64,000 nucleotides of DNA. Source: Psychrobacillus lasiicapitis. Its GTDB lineage: Bacteria; Bacillota; Bacilli; Bacillales_A; Planococcaceae. The stretch lies in contig NZ_VDGH01000007.1 of assembly GCF_006861795.1 (NCBI RefSeq), positions 62,001 through 126,000 on the forward strand, written 5' to 3'. The notes under the pieces were generated by a model that saw nothing but the letters and a program-made list of their open reading frames with translations, did not search any database and was not told where the DNA came from. A program made the position numbers and the translations under genes. Shown one piece after another: positions 25,280 through 34,547 of the stretch; within the stretch, counting starts at the first letter, position 1, and every line of letters starts with the position of its first letter.

Positions 25280-25513
25280 TAGTTGAACATTGGAATAGAT
25301 AGTTTGTTCATATGGAAAGTACGAGTGAAAAATCCGTCTGAAGTTCAGTACAACTAGAACTAGTACGCCAAAAGTTGAATTCTATACTACTAATAAAAAT
25401 TTATAAAATATTTACTTGACGTATTGCTGACATATTCATTAGTTAAAGTATGTTTATCAGCAAGTTAGTTGATCTATTCCAAAGCGTTTCAAATCTAAAA
25501 AAGGAGTGTATTC

Positions 25514-26215
25514 ATGCCTATTCATACATCATTTAATCCGAATGGTAGACAAGAACTGAAATATGGCATCACATATATAGATTATATGTTATTAAAAAAT
25601 AGACTGAAATATGTGATGAGTTTAGATACTCATTCTGGTCCAACAGGAAAATATTTAATTCGTTCGTGTTATTTTGATAACTTTGAAAACAAAGTAATGA
25701 ACGAGAAAAAGGAAGGCTATTTAACTAGAGATAAATATCGCGTTCGTATTTATGGAAAAAGTGATGGGATTATTAATCTTGAACGGAAAAGTAAGCGTAA
25801 TAATCTAACTTTTAAATCTAAGTGCAATATGACGAGGTCAGAATTTGAAAAAATTCGTATCGGTGATATTCAGTGGATGGAAAAAGATAATCGCCCGTTA
25901 ATTTGTGATTTGTACTCAGAAATGACTAGAAACTTAATTAAACCTATGGCAGTAGTAGATTACGAAAGAGAGGCTTACGTTTATTTATACGGAAATGTAA
26001 GAGTGACGTTTGATAGTAAAGTGCAAACAAGCATACGGAATACGGATATGTTCAATAAGCATTTACCGATGGTAGACGTACTTGATCCGACAGAGGTCAT
26101 TTTAGAAGTAAAGTTTGACGAGTACTTACCGGATGTTGTGAAAATGATGCTTCAAGGTATTCATACGAAACATGAGGCTTATTCCAAATATCAGTTAAGT
26201 CGTATGTATATATAA
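25514..26215 (+). CDS. VTC-domain polyphosphate polymerase
   Basis: 233 aa with a VTC/CYTH-type tunnel domain. Alternating basic strands RQELKYGITYIDY, RSCYFDN, KYRVRIYG, INLERKSK, YEREAYV and the late acidic EVILEVKFDEYLP carry the triphosphate- and metal-binding residues expected of VTC4-like enzymes that make polyphosphate from ATP. ATG after AAAAAAGGAG. First gene of a set with a DUF4956 membrane protein and a beta-helix lipoprotein, a grouping I remember from other Firmicutes whose purpose is not established. Confidence 0.85.
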   Translation: MPIHTSFNPNGRQELKYGITYIDYMLLKNRLKYVMSLDTHSGPTGKYLIRSCYFDNFENKVMNEKKEGYLTRDKYRVRIYGKSDGIINLERKSKRNNLTFKSKCNMTRSEFEKIRIGDIQWMEKDNRPLICDLYSEMTRNLIKPMAVVDYEREAYVYLYGNVRVTFDSKVQTSIRNTDMFNKHLPMVDVLDPTEVILEVKFDEYLPDVVKMMLQGIHTKHEAYSKYQLSRMYI

Positions 26216-26278
26216 GGTGAATATTCAATCAGTTGGGGGTTCTTCATCCCTAGCGAGATAAAATTAGGAGGAAATAAA

Positions 26279-26965
26279 ATGGCAACTTCAACAACTTTTA
26301 CAGATATTTTCAAATCAAGCTTTATAGAAAAAACAACTACCTTTTCATTAACTGATTCACTAATAGGTCTGATATCAGCATTTCTATTGGGGATAGTTAT
26401 TTATATAGTTTATAAGAAAACATTTAATGGAGTAATTTACTCCCATACATTCAATATCTCACTGATGATTATGACAATGGCAACATCACTAGTCATCATG
26501 GGTATCAGTCAAAATGTTCTATTATCACTTGGTATGGTTGGAGCGTTATCGATCGTTCGTTTCCGTACGCCGATTAAGGATCCAATGGATTTAGTTTACT
26601 TATTTTGGTCAATAATTGTCGGAATTTTATGTGGTGCAGGTTTTATCCTACTAGGAATCCTTGGCACAATCTTAATAAGTTTGGTCATTATCCTATTTGC
26701 AAATAAAATTGTAGTTGAAAATCCATATTTATTAGTTGTGAAATTTGCGAATGGTGAAGCAGCAGATTCTATTGATCAACTATTAAAAAATTCAACGAAG
26801 AAATATGCATTAAAATCAAAATCTCATATTTTAGAATATGAAACGGAAGTAACGTATGAAATACGTGTGAAAGAAAATGATACAAAAGTAGTTTCCGATA
26901 TTTCACAAGTAAAAGGTGTTTCTTCAGCAGTAATGCTAAGCTACGATGGTAATTTTACAGCATAG
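26279..26965 (+). CDS. DUF4956 membrane protein
   Basis: 228 aa. Four TM segments (about residues 25-45, 58-80, 85-105, 112-135), with the conserved GMVGALSIVRFRTPIKDP motif between TM3 and TM4. A soluble C-terminal domain of about 90 residues follows, resembling a small ferredoxin-like regulatory fold. Such proteins sit next to VTC-domain polymerases and are probably membrane partners of polyphosphate synthesis or export (inference). ATG after AGGAGG; 63 bases behind the polymerase gene. Confidence 0.85.
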   Translation: MATSTTFTDIFKSSFIEKTTTFSLTDSLIGLISAFLLGIVIYIVYKKTFNGVIYSHTFNISLMIMTMATSLVIMGISQNVLLSLGMVGALSIVRFRTPIKDPMDLVYLFWSIIVGILCGAGFILLGILGTILISLVIILFANKIVVENPYLLVVKFANGEAADSIDQLLKNSTKKYALKSKSHILEYETEVTYEIRVKENDTKVVSDISQVKGVSSAVMLSYDGNFTA

Positions 26966-26968
26966 TTG

Positions 26969-27004
26969 AAAACAAAGGTCTGTAAAATTACAGGCCTTTG
27001 TTTT
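26969..27004 (+). terminator. intra-operon terminator/attenuator
   Basis: Arms AAAACAAAGGTCTGTAA / TTACAGGCCTTTGTTTT with a two-base gap (17 bp, one G-U) and a T-run. It lies 16 bases before the lipoprotein start, so read-through would set lipoprotein level relative to the upstream genes. Confidence 0.75.
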
Positions 27005-27019
27005 ATAGGAGGTAATAGG

Positions 27020-29314
27020 ATGAAGAAAAAAATAGTACTACCATTAATATTATCGGTAGTTTTGATTGCAAGTGGATGTAATGAAAAGAGGAGTACAGAG
27101 AAATCAGTGGATACGGAAGCACTAATTTCTCAATATGTAGATTATGATTCAGAAGATTACTATACTCCCTGGGAAGAAGATATATTTACCAAAATAACTT
27201 TAAATAATGAGGCAACAACATTTGACGGCTCTGGTGGCGTTATTATAAATGGGCAAAATGTAGAGATTCATACATCAGGTACTTATGTATTAGAAGGAAC
27301 CCTCTCTGATGGTCAAATTAAGGTTAATACAGAGGATACTGGAAATGTACGCTTAATATTAAATGGTGTAGAGATTACTTCATCTACTAATGCAACAATT
27401 GATATCGAGCAATCAGATAAAACGATTATCTCACTTGAAAAAGGTACAGAAAATAATTTAACTGATGCAACATCCTATGTTTATGAAGATGAAGCAAATA
27501 CAGAAGTCGGGGCGGCTATTTTTAGTAAGGATGATTTAGTCATCAATGGAATCGGTACATTGACGGTTAATGGTAAATACAAAGATGGAATAACGAGCCG
27601 TGATGATTTGATTATTACAGGTGGTACTATTAATGTAACTGCAGTCGATGATGGTGTTATTGGTCGCGATGTATTTGCAATGTCTAATGCTACGGTTAAT
27701 ATAACTGCAGATGGCGATGGTGTGAAATCATCCAATGATGAGGATGATGGCCGAGGAAATATTGTTCTCGAAAGTGGCTATTTAACAGTGGTAGCACAGG
27801 GTGACGGCATACAAGCCGAAAAGGAAATTATAGTAATCGATGGGGAGTATTCCATTAAAACAGGTGATGGAAGTCCAGAGGTTGTGTCTTCATCAGAATC
27901 AGGCATGGGAATGGATGGTGGCCCAGGTGTAGGAGCGCTGCCAGAAATGGGGATGGAATTCAGTTCAATGACAGATGACGAAGTAGAGGCATTTGTTGAG
28001 AATATGGAAAGTATGAATTTCCCGATTGATATTTCAACTGAAATTGAAGGCATGACAACAGAGGAGATTCGAGCGTATTTAACAACGACTTTAGAATCTA
28101 TGAGGCCACCAGGCGGTGGTGGAATGGATCGGCAAAATTCAGAAGGTAGTGAATTACCTGAAGATGGACAACTTCCTGATGAAAGTGCTGAACAAAATAC
28201 TCCACCAGAAAGAAATTCAGATTTTAAAGCTCCAGAAGAAAGAAATACAGAAGATAATAGCACCAGTACTTCAAGTGTTGATACTACCAGTCAAAAGGGA
28301 ATAAAAGCAGGAACAAATTTAAATATCGTAGGTGGCACAATCACAGTTGATACAGTGGAGGATGCACTGCATAGTAATGGAGATTTAACCATTCAAGGTG
28401 GAGAAGAAACTCTTTCAACGGGTGATGATGGTATACATGCGGATGGTAATGTGTTCATTGCTGGTGGTGATATTAAGATATTAAAAAGCCTTGAGGGTAT
28501 AGAAGGAACTAATATTGAAATTTCAGATGGTTCCATTCATCTTAAAGCAGCAGATGATGGAGTCAATGTAAATGGTGGTAGTAGTATGAATGAGATGTTT
28601 GGGACTTTTAATCGAACCCCAACTTCAACAGAGACTGAGGAAATGGCTGAAGATGTCTCTACAATAGAGGATGGCCTGCTTACTATTTCTGGCGGATATC
28701 TATACGTCGATGCAGATGGTGATGGATTAGATTCTAATACGAATATTACGATGACGGGTGGTACCGCTATCGTTTATGGTCCAACTGAGAATATGAATGG
28801 GACATTAGATTATGATGGAACATTTTTAATGCAAGGAGGAACATTAATAGCTTCTGGTAGTGCTGGAATGCCGTTAGGTGTATCTGATGGCTCAACACAA
28901 AATACGATTATGATGACATTTGATGAGACACTTGAAGCAAACACACCTGTTACTGTAACAAATAGTGATGGTAAACAAATTATCACGGTTGCACCTGAAA
29001 AAAATTATCAAATGATCGTAATTAGTTCTCCAGACTTCGAGTTAAATGAAGAAACAACTTTAAATCATGGAGGTACTGTAACAGGTGAAGTTGTTAATGG
29101 GGTCTATACGAATGCAAATACCACAGATCCAACAAGTAGTGTGACCTATTCACCCACAACAGTCATGACTTATTTAAATAGTAGTGGAGTGACAGAAGAA
29201 GGCTCATCTACGATAGGAGGTGGAATGAGAGGTAATATGCAGGGTGGAGGTGGTTTTGGTAGAGGCCAAGAGCGACAACAACCTGACAAAACAGAGGATG
29301 CTACAAATGAGTAG
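27020..29314 (+). CDS. Cthe_2159-like beta-helix carbohydrate-binding lipoprotein
   Basis: 764 aa. Start ATG behind AGGAGGTAATAGG; signal peptide with lipobox LIASGC (Cys near residue 20) anchors it outside the membrane. Two blocks of beta-helix repeats (residues about 70-260 and 420-660) show recurring 'GG.I.V...DDGI....' turns such as SRDDLIITGGTINVTAVDDG and DADGDGLDSNTNITMTGG, rich in Asp/Asn that could bind Ca2+. An acidic linker (about 285-420) separates them, and the tail is Gly-rich. Family members bind acidic polysaccharide. Probably the surface effector of the polyphosphate cassette (inference). Confidence 0.82.
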   Translation: MKKKIVLPLILSVVLIASGCNEKRSTEKSVDTEALISQYVDYDSEDYYTPWEEDIFTKITLNNEATTFDGSGGVIINGQNVEIHTSGTYVLEGTLSDGQIKVNTEDTGNVRLILNGVEITSSTNATIDIEQSDKTIISLEKGTENNLTDATSYVYEDEANTEVGAAIFSKDDLVINGIGTLTVNGKYKDGITSRDDLIITGGTINVTAVDDGVIGRDVFAMSNATVNITADGDGVKSSNDEDDGRGNIVLESGYLTVVAQGDGIQAEKEIIVIDGEYSIKTGDGSPEVVSSSESGMGMDGGPGVGALPEMGMEFSSMTDDEVEAFVENMESMNFPIDISTEIEGMTTEEIRAYLTTTLESMRPPGGGGMDRQNSEGSELPEDGQLPDESAEQNTPPERNSDFKAPEERNTEDNSTSTSSVDTTSQKGIKAGTNLNIVGGTITVDTVEDALHSNGDLTIQGGEETLSTGDDGIHADGNVFIAGGDIKILKSLEGIEGTNIEISDGSIHLKAADDGVNVNGGSSMNEMFGTFNRTPTSTETEEMAEDVSTIEDGLLTISGGYLYVDADGDGLDSNTNITMTGGTAIVYGPTENMNGTLDYDGTFLMQGGTLIASGSAGMPLGVSDGSTQNTIMMTFDETLEANTPVTVTNSDGKQIITVAPEKNYQMIVISSPDFELNEETTLNHGGTVTGEVVNGVYTNANTTDPTSSVTYSPTTVMTYLNSSGVTEEGSSTIGGGMRGNMQGGGGFGRGQERQQPDKTEDATNE

Positions 29315-29362
29315 TTCAATGTAATTTCAGTTTCATCTATACTAATGTTTTCACGAGAAAAC

Positions 29363-29397
29363 AGCCTTCCCAGTCGAAAGTTTCGACTGGGAAGGCT
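29363..29397 (+). terminator. strong intrinsic terminator
   Basis: Arms AGCCTTCCCAGTCGAAA / TTTCGACTGGGAAGGCT, 17 bp perfect, followed by TTTCTTTTT. Ends the polymerase/DUF4956/lipoprotein unit. Confidence 0.92.
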
Positions 29398-29547
29398 TTT
29401 CTTTTTGGTATATAAGCTGCCAACTTGCGGAATTCAATGTATGTAAATAATTTAATTTGGTGAGATTCCGGCCGACATTTATCTGACTTAAATAGGTGGT
29501 ATAATGTAAAAAATGAAGAAACTCTTAGTTAAGGGTGTGCTAGGCGG

Positions 29548-30228
29548 ATGAAAAAAATATTAATAGTCGAAGATGAGTTTGCCATTAGCCAAGTACTGAA
29601 AGCGTATTTAACGAAGCAAAATTATGAAGTAGTACAGTGCTACACTGGCAGTGAAGCAATCGAGGTATTTGAAAAGGAGTGTCCTGATCTAGTACTGTTA
29701 GATATAATGCTTCCTGGAAAAAACGGCTGGGTTATTTTAAAAGAAATTCGTTCTCTAGGGAGTTGTCCGGTTATTATGTTAACTGCATTGGGAGATGTTA
29801 ACTTTCGTCTAGAAGGCTTTGGCGAAGGTGCAGATGATTATATTTCAAAGCCATTTATTGCTGATGAAGTAGTGGCAAGAGTGAAGGCAGTATTGCGAAG
29901 GGTATCTAGTGAAGAACCATTAACTATGAACTTTGGTAAGCTTCATATAGATTTTATTGGTCATTCTGTAAGGTTAGATGGGAAAGAAATATTTCTCACA
30001 CCAAGGGATTTGTCAGTATTGCTTTTTTTGGCTAAGCAACCGAACCAAACATTCACTAGAGATCAATTAATTGAACATATTTGGGGATGGGATTACGACG
30101 GAAGTGATCGAGCAGTTGACTTATCTATAAAGCGTCTTAGAAAAGCACTAGCTGATTGGTCGGCAGATGAAGGTGAGATTAGGACATTACGAGGATTGGG
30201 GTATCAATTCAATGTTAGGCAAAAATAA
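29548..30228 (+). CDS. OmpR-family response regulator
   Basis: 226 aa. Receiver domain with acidic pair EDE (8-10), phospho-acceptor Asp52 in LVLLDIMLPG, Thr in MLTALGD and Lys in YISKPF. C-terminal winged helix with IFLTPRDLSVLLFL and DRAVDLSIKRLRKAL. Pairs with the overlapping sensor kinase. Location directly after the polyphosphate/beta-helix cassette suggests it controls that cassette, but no direct-repeat operator was identified. Confidence 0.9.
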   Translation: MKKILIVEDEFAISQVLKAYLTKQNYEVVQCYTGSEAIEVFEKECPDLVLLDIMLPGKNGWVILKEIRSLGSCPVIMLTALGDVNFRLEGFGEGADDYISKPFIADEVVARVKAVLRRVSSEEPLTMNFGKLHIDFIGHSVRLDGKEIFLTPRDLSVLLFLAKQPNQTFTRDQLIEHIWGWDYDGSDRAVDLSIKRLRKALADWSADEGEIRTLRGLGYQFNVRQK

Positions 30229-31624
30229 GAGAGTGACTCTGTTGTCGTATTGGACAAGTAGATATTTATTAACATTAATAATAGGATTGTTAATAATCTC
30301 TTTTATTTCAGCATTATGGATAAGACATACTACACTTGAAAATCGTTTGGAAATGATGGAGTTTATGGCAGAAGAGATGGTAAATCGGATTACTGATGTA
30401 AGTATGCCTGGAATTCCTCCAAATGAAAGAGTGCCAGATTTTGCTGAAGATCGATTCAGGATACAAAATATTAACCCATCCATGTACATAGTCAACACGG
30501 ATGGAAAAGTAATATCAAGTAATTTACCCTTAAAACAAGGGGAGCAAAGGATATTTAGTCAGTTAATAAGTGGAAAAGATGAGATTGAAACATTTACTTC
30601 TTCCGAAAATAACCAAAAATATTATTCGGTAAAAAAGAAAATTGTGATAGATGATGAGCTTATTGGCTGGATATTGATGGTTGAGTCGAAAGATAAATTA
30701 ACGATGGTCAAACAAGAGTATGGTCAACTCGCTATATTAATAGTTGGACTTGCATTGCTTGGCTGGTGGGCTATATATTTTCTGTCGAGAAGATTAGCGC
30801 ATCCGATAAAACAAGTGGCAGAAGCAGCTAAACAAGTACAAAGTGGTAACTATGAAATCAATTTATCTGACCACATTAAGGAAAAAGAAGTATACGAGCT
30901 TGTTTCTTCATTTAAACAAATGGCAGGTCGGTTAGAGCAATTAGAAAAAACAAGAACTGAATTATTAGCAGGCGTAACACATGAACTGAAAACACCAGTA
31001 ACGTCGATTAGTGGATTACTGCAAGCGGTAAATGATGATGTCGTTACTGAACAAGAAGCGGAAGAGTTTATTCGAATGGCGCTTGTTGAAACGACCAAGA
31101 TGAAAACGATGGTCGGTGATTTACTAGCATTCAACTCTTTTGCAGTAGGTGCGGTGCCTGTGGAAATCTCTCGGCTAGATGTTGATAATTTTATGAAAGA
31201 TTTTACTACTCAGTGGAAAGTGATACAGGAGCAATCAGATGTAGTGGTGAAACTACAATTACTTCATAAAAAAGTAATGATTTCTGCTGATTTAGTTCGT
31301 TTACAACAAATCATGACCAATTTATTAACAAATGCAGAACAAGCAATATCGGGGATAGGTGAAATAACAATCTCGCTTTCTGAAAAAGGACAGTATGTAT
31401 CTGTACTCGTTAAAGATTCAGGCTCTGGAATACGAATTGGAGAGCAAGCTTTTATCTTCGAGCGGTTCTTTAGAGGAGAAAATAAAAAGTACGGCATTCG
31501 CGGACTTGGTCTAGGATTACCTCTGAGTAAAATGATGGCACAATCGATTAAAGGTGATTTATATTTAGTTGAGAGTACAGAAAAAGGCACATGCTTTGAA
31601 TTGCTATTACTAAAAGAAGGCTAA
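30212..31624 (+). CDS. sensor histidine kinase
   Basis: 470 aa. Start ATG at 30212, 17 bases inside the end of the regulator gene; the longer frame reads back through that gene. TM1 at residues 16-38, extracytoplasmic sensor domain to about 172, TM2 (LAILIVGLALLGWWAIYFL), HAMP, HisKA with His257 in AGVTHELKTPVTS, N-box LLTNAEQA, G1 DSGSGI and G2 RGLGLGLPL. Signal unknown. Acts on the OmpR-type regulator encoded in overlap. Confidence 0.9.
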   Translation: MLGKNKRVTLLSYWTSRYLLTLIIGLLIISFISALWIRHTTLENRLEMMEFMAEEMVNRITDVSMPGIPPNERVPDFAEDRFRIQNINPSMYIVNTDGKVISSNLPLKQGEQRIFSQLISGKDEIETFTSSENNQKYYSVKKKIVIDDELIGWILMVESKDKLTMVKQEYGQLAILIVGLALLGWWAIYFLSRRLAHPIKQVAEAAKQVQSGNYEINLSDHIKEKEVYELVSSFKQMAGRLEQLEKTRTELLAGVTHELKTPVTSISGLLQAVNDDVVTEQEAEEFIRMALVETTKMKTMVGDLLAFNSFAVGAVPVEISRLDVDNFMKDFTTQWKVIQEQSDVVVKLQLLHKKVMISADLVRLQQIMTNLLTNAEQAISGIGEITISLSEKGQYVSVLVKDSGSGIRIGEQAFIFERFFRGENKKYGIRGLGLGLPLSKMMAQSIKGDLYLVESTEKGTCFELLLLKEG

Positions 31625-31644
31625 CGATATTCCGTAGCCTTCTT
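31614..31644 (+). terminator. terminator of two-component operon
   Basis: Arms AAGAAGGCTA / TAGCCTTCTT overlapping the kinase stop codon, followed by TCTTT. Confidence 0.7.
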
Positions 31645-31752
31645 TCTTTATATTTAATTTTTAATTTGCATAATAATACATCAACCAGTTAAAAAATCAA
31701 AAGAGAAATCAGGAGAGAATAGTGCAAAAGGGGAGAAATATGGTATGATAAA

Positions 31753-31771
31753 ATTAGTAACTGGTACTAAT
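31753..31771. promoter_or_regulatory. FapR operator upstream of fabI
   Basis: ATTAGTAACTGGTACTAAT: perfect 7-bp arms ATTAGTA / TACTAAT with five-base spacer, as in the FapR consensus. FapR is released by malonyl-CoA, so fabI rises with fatty-acid precursor supply. Confidence 0.88.
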
Positions 31772-31811
31772 AATAGGTATAGTATATTAGCATAATAAAA
31801 TGGAGGTTCAT

Positions 31812-32591
31812 ATGAAAGACTTAATCCAATTAAAAGATAAGAATATTGTAGTTATGGGAGTTGCCAACGAGCGTAGTATTGCATGGGGAGTAGCAAAATC
31901 CCTATTTGATGTTGGGGCAAACGTTATTTTTACGTATCGGAAAGAACGTTCGTTAGGAAAAATTGAAAAAGCATTAACAGACAATAATCTAGAAGCAAGA
32001 TTGGTCGTAGAATGTGACGTTAATAGTGATGACAGTATTAAAGCGGCTTTCGAGAAAATTGGAAGCGAAGTAGGAGTAATTCACGGAGTTGTTCACTCTG
32101 TAGCATTCGCCCATGCTGAAGACTTGAAAAACGATTTCCTTCAAACAACTAGAGATGGGTATGCATTCGCACAAGATACAAGTGCGTATTCACTGATCGC
32201 GGCAGCTCGTGAAGCAGCACCGTTTATGACAGAAGGTGGTTCCATTGTAACGATGACTTACCTTGGAGCAGAGCGTGTATTAGAAGGCTATAATGTAATG
32301 GGAATCGCGAAAGCATCACTGGAAGCGTCTGTTAGATATTTGGCGCTAGATTTAGGTAAACAGAACATTCGTGTGAATGCTGTTTCAGCAGGAGCAGTAC
32401 GTACACTAGCTGCAAAAGGGGTGTCTTCTTTTAACACGATTTTGCATAAAATCGAAGAAACTTCTCCACTAAAACGAAATGTAACGGCAGAAGAAGTGGG
32501 AGATATGACAGTGGGGCTTCTAGGAAACTTATCTAGAGGTGTAACAGGAGAAGTCGTTTACGTGGATTCTGGTTACAATATTATGGGCTAA
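31812..32591 (+). CDS. fabI: enoyl-[acyl-carrier-protein] reductase (NADPH/NADH) FabI
   Basis: 259 aa short-chain dehydrogenase that performs the last reduction in each round of fatty-acid elongation. N-terminal cofactor site IVVMGVANERSIAWGVAK (about residue 12), catalytic Tyr-x6-Lys in GYNVMGIAKASLEAS, LTYLG-type substrate loop as VTMTYLGAERV. ATG at 31812 follows GGAGG at five bases; the ATG at 31800 overlaps the site. Controlled by the FapR box upstream. A decayed second copy of its promoter and body lies at 39757-39890. Confidence 0.95.
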   Translation: MKDLIQLKDKNIVVMGVANERSIAWGVAKSLFDVGANVIFTYRKERSLGKIEKALTDNNLEARLVVECDVNSDDSIKAAFEKIGSEVGVIHGVVHSVAFAHAEDLKNDFLQTTRDGYAFAQDTSAYSLIAAAREAAPFMTEGGSIVTMTYLGAERVLEGYNVMGIAKASLEASVRYLALDLGKQNIRVNAVSAGAVRTLAAKGVSSFNTILHKIEETSPLKRNVTAEEVGDMTVGLLGNLSRGVTGEVVYVDSGYNIMG

Positions 32592-32627
32592 TCAGTTAAT
32601 CATAAGAAAAATTTTTAGTAAAACTTC

Positions 32628-32669
32628 CCCGTAAATGTTAGATAAAAATCTAATATTTACGGGTTTTTT
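32628..32669 (+). terminator. terminator of fabI
   Basis: Arms CCCGTAAATGTTAGAT / ATCTAATATTTACGGG with one G-U pair, four-base loop, then six T. Confidence 0.9.
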
Positions 32670-32749
32670 ATGGTTATATTTATAGTAACAAGAAATAAGT
32701 ATTGAATTTATAAAGAAATAGTCGGCCCCTTTTTAATATAAGGAATATC

Positions 32750-33637
32750 CTATTTTATCAATGGAACATCTCTTTTAAATATATGTATATTCATGAGCAG
32801 TAAGCTTAAAATCATCAATGGCATCCCGATAACTATTCCTAAATGGAATGGTTCCTGCAAAAAGAAAATCCCTAGAACGATTGTGACAAAAGGACTGATA
32901 AAAGTCACCATAGATGCAAGAATAGGTCCTCCAATTGAAATGATTTGATAAAAAATAACATAGCCAAGCCCGGCGCACAGGCAACCTAATATGAGAAGTG
33001 GTATGATTATTTCCCAAGCTACTAGGTGTTTAAAAGCATACGGTTCCATAAAGACACTAATAATACCATTTATTATGGCCGAGATAAGGAGTGTCCAGAA
33101 ACCTAAGAGAATGGTAGGGATACTTGTATAATACTTTTTTATCCATATGGAATTTAATGCGTATGCCATTGTAACAGCGAACATAAGAAAAGCATGGAAA
33201 ATGGAAAATTGAACGCCAGTAGATTGACTAGAAAAAAGTATTAACACGGAAACTGCTACAAATCCTATTAGCAGGCTGGTCGTTTGGTTCCAAGAAGGTT
33301 TTGTTTTTAGAATAATTATAGAAAATAATAAAGCAAATAAAGGTGTGGTAGCGTTTAATATTCCGCTTAAGCTTGTGTCAATTCCTTGAAGAGAGAAGGC
33401 CATAATATTCCAAGGGATGGCCGCACCTAATGCTAGAACAAATACAAAAAAAGGACGAACTTTTAGATGCATTCGATTTTTTTTTAGTAAGACAAACGGT
33501 AAAAGAGCAACTAAACCAAATAAACAGCGAAAAAAAACAATAGTAGGCGGCTTAAAAACATCTAAAAGTTCTTTTGTCCACATAAATGCCGACCCCCATA
33601 AAAAACTGAGAATGAATAAATAAATAATCGATTTCAT
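32750..33637 (-). CDS. DMT (EamA) permease coupled to nucleoside operon
   Basis: 295 aa, ten TM segments in two EamA halves (FLWGSAFMWTKELLDVFKPP; GYVIFYQIISIGGPILASM). Its ATG shares one base with the ribokinase stop (TAATG), so it is translated as the last gene of the nucleoside-salvage operon. That makes a purine, pyrimidine or sugar exporter a reasonable guess, since free base would accumulate after nucleoside cleavage; family alone does not tell. The left-hand paralogous locus has no such gene. Confidence 0.88.
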   Translation of the reverse strand: MKSIIYLFILSFLWGSAFMWTKELLDVFKPPTIVFFRCLFGLVALLPFVLLKKNRMHLKVRPFFVFVLALGAAIPWNIMAFSLQGIDTSLSGILNATTPLFALLFSIIILKTKPSWNQTTSLLIGFVAVSVLILFSSQSTGVQFSIFHAFLMFAVTMAYALNSIWIKKYYTSIPTILLGFWTLLISAIINGIISVFMEPYAFKHLVAWEIIIPLLILGCLCAGLGYVIFYQIISIGGPILASMVTFISPFVTIVLGIFFLQEPFHLGIVIGMPLMILSLLLMNIHIFKRDVPLIK

Positions 33638-34530
33638 TATTTATTTACTCGAAAAGAATGGGGAATGGCAGGTTGTGCACCCATTTGTGTAACAACAAAT
33701 CCCGCAATCTTTGATGCATATAGAATACTTTCTCGTAATGAGTTTCCTTGACGCAAACCTACTGCTAAAGCACCGTTAAATGCATCACCAGCGCCTGTTG
33801 TATCTTTTACCTCTACTTGGTTTGCATGTACATAACCATGATCAGTGCTATTCATATAATAGGAACCTTTTTCTCCTAATGTTACGACTATCGATCCTAC
33901 TCCTTTTTGGATCAATAGAGAACAAGCTTGGAATAGATCCTCTTCAGTGTTTGTTTTTAAACCAGTTAGAATTGCGAGCTCTGTTTCATTTGGTGTTAAT
34001 ATGGAAATTTTACTTAGTAATTTTTCGTTTATTTGTTGAGCAGGTGCCGGATTTAAGATGATATGTACTCCTTTTTGTGAAGCAATCTCTGCAGCGACTT
34101 CGACCACGGGTATTGGGATTTCCAATTGTAAGAGAAGAACGTCACTTGCTTCTATTCTGTCTTTTGCTTCATAGATTTGTTCCCTTGTAACAAGAAAGTT
34201 TGCTCCAGGAAATAGCACGATAGAATTTTCTCCCGAATCGGCGACTTGAATAATTGCTTGACCAGTCAAGCCGATTTCTTGAACAGCGGTGGTCTTTACT
34301 CCTTTATCTTGTAAGTTTTGTTTTATTTGTTCTCCGAAATCATCTGCTCCGACGTTGCCTATAAATTCGACATTGGCACCTAATTGACTAGCGGTTACCG
34401 CTTGATTGGCACCTTTTCCTCCAAAAAACAGTTTATGTTCAGTACTGTGTAATGTTTCTCCGGCTTTCACGATATGTGGTACCGTGTATACAAGGTCTAT
34501 ATTTGTACTGCCTACAACAGTGATGTTCAC
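33637..34530 (-). CDS. rbsK: ribokinase (right paralogue)
   Basis: 297 aa PfkB-family kinase, same length as the left copy. Motifs GGKGANQAVTA and DTTGAGDAFNGAL are both intact, as is LNPAPAQQ. Differences from the left copy are spread evenly along the protein, as expected of an old duplication with both copies under selection. Here it follows the ECF transporter genes by 17 bases and is followed by the overlapping DMT permease. It phosphorylates ribose released by the co-encoded nucleoside hydrolase. Confidence 0.93.
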   Translation of the reverse strand: MNITVVGSTNIDLVYTVPHIVKAGETLHSTEHKLFFGGKGANQAVTASQLGANVEFIGNVGADDFGEQIKQNLQDKGVKTTAVQEIGLTGQAIIQVADSGENSIVLFPGANFLVTREQIYEAKDRIEASDVLLLQLEIPIPVVEVAAEIASQKGVHIILNPAPAQQINEKLLSKISILTPNETELAILTGLKTNTEEDLFQACSLLIQKGVGSIVVTLGEKGSYYMNSTDHGYVHANQVEVKDTTGAGDAFNGALAVGLRQGNSLRESILYASKIAGFVVTQMGAQPAIPHSFRVNK

Positions 34531-34547
34531 GTATTATTTCACTCCTT

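Noticed and set aside
29548-31624. Two-component pair considered as PhoP/PhoR for phosphate
   Set aside because: Polyphosphate neighbour made this tempting, but the kinase lacks a PAS domain and no Pho-box-like repeats were found.
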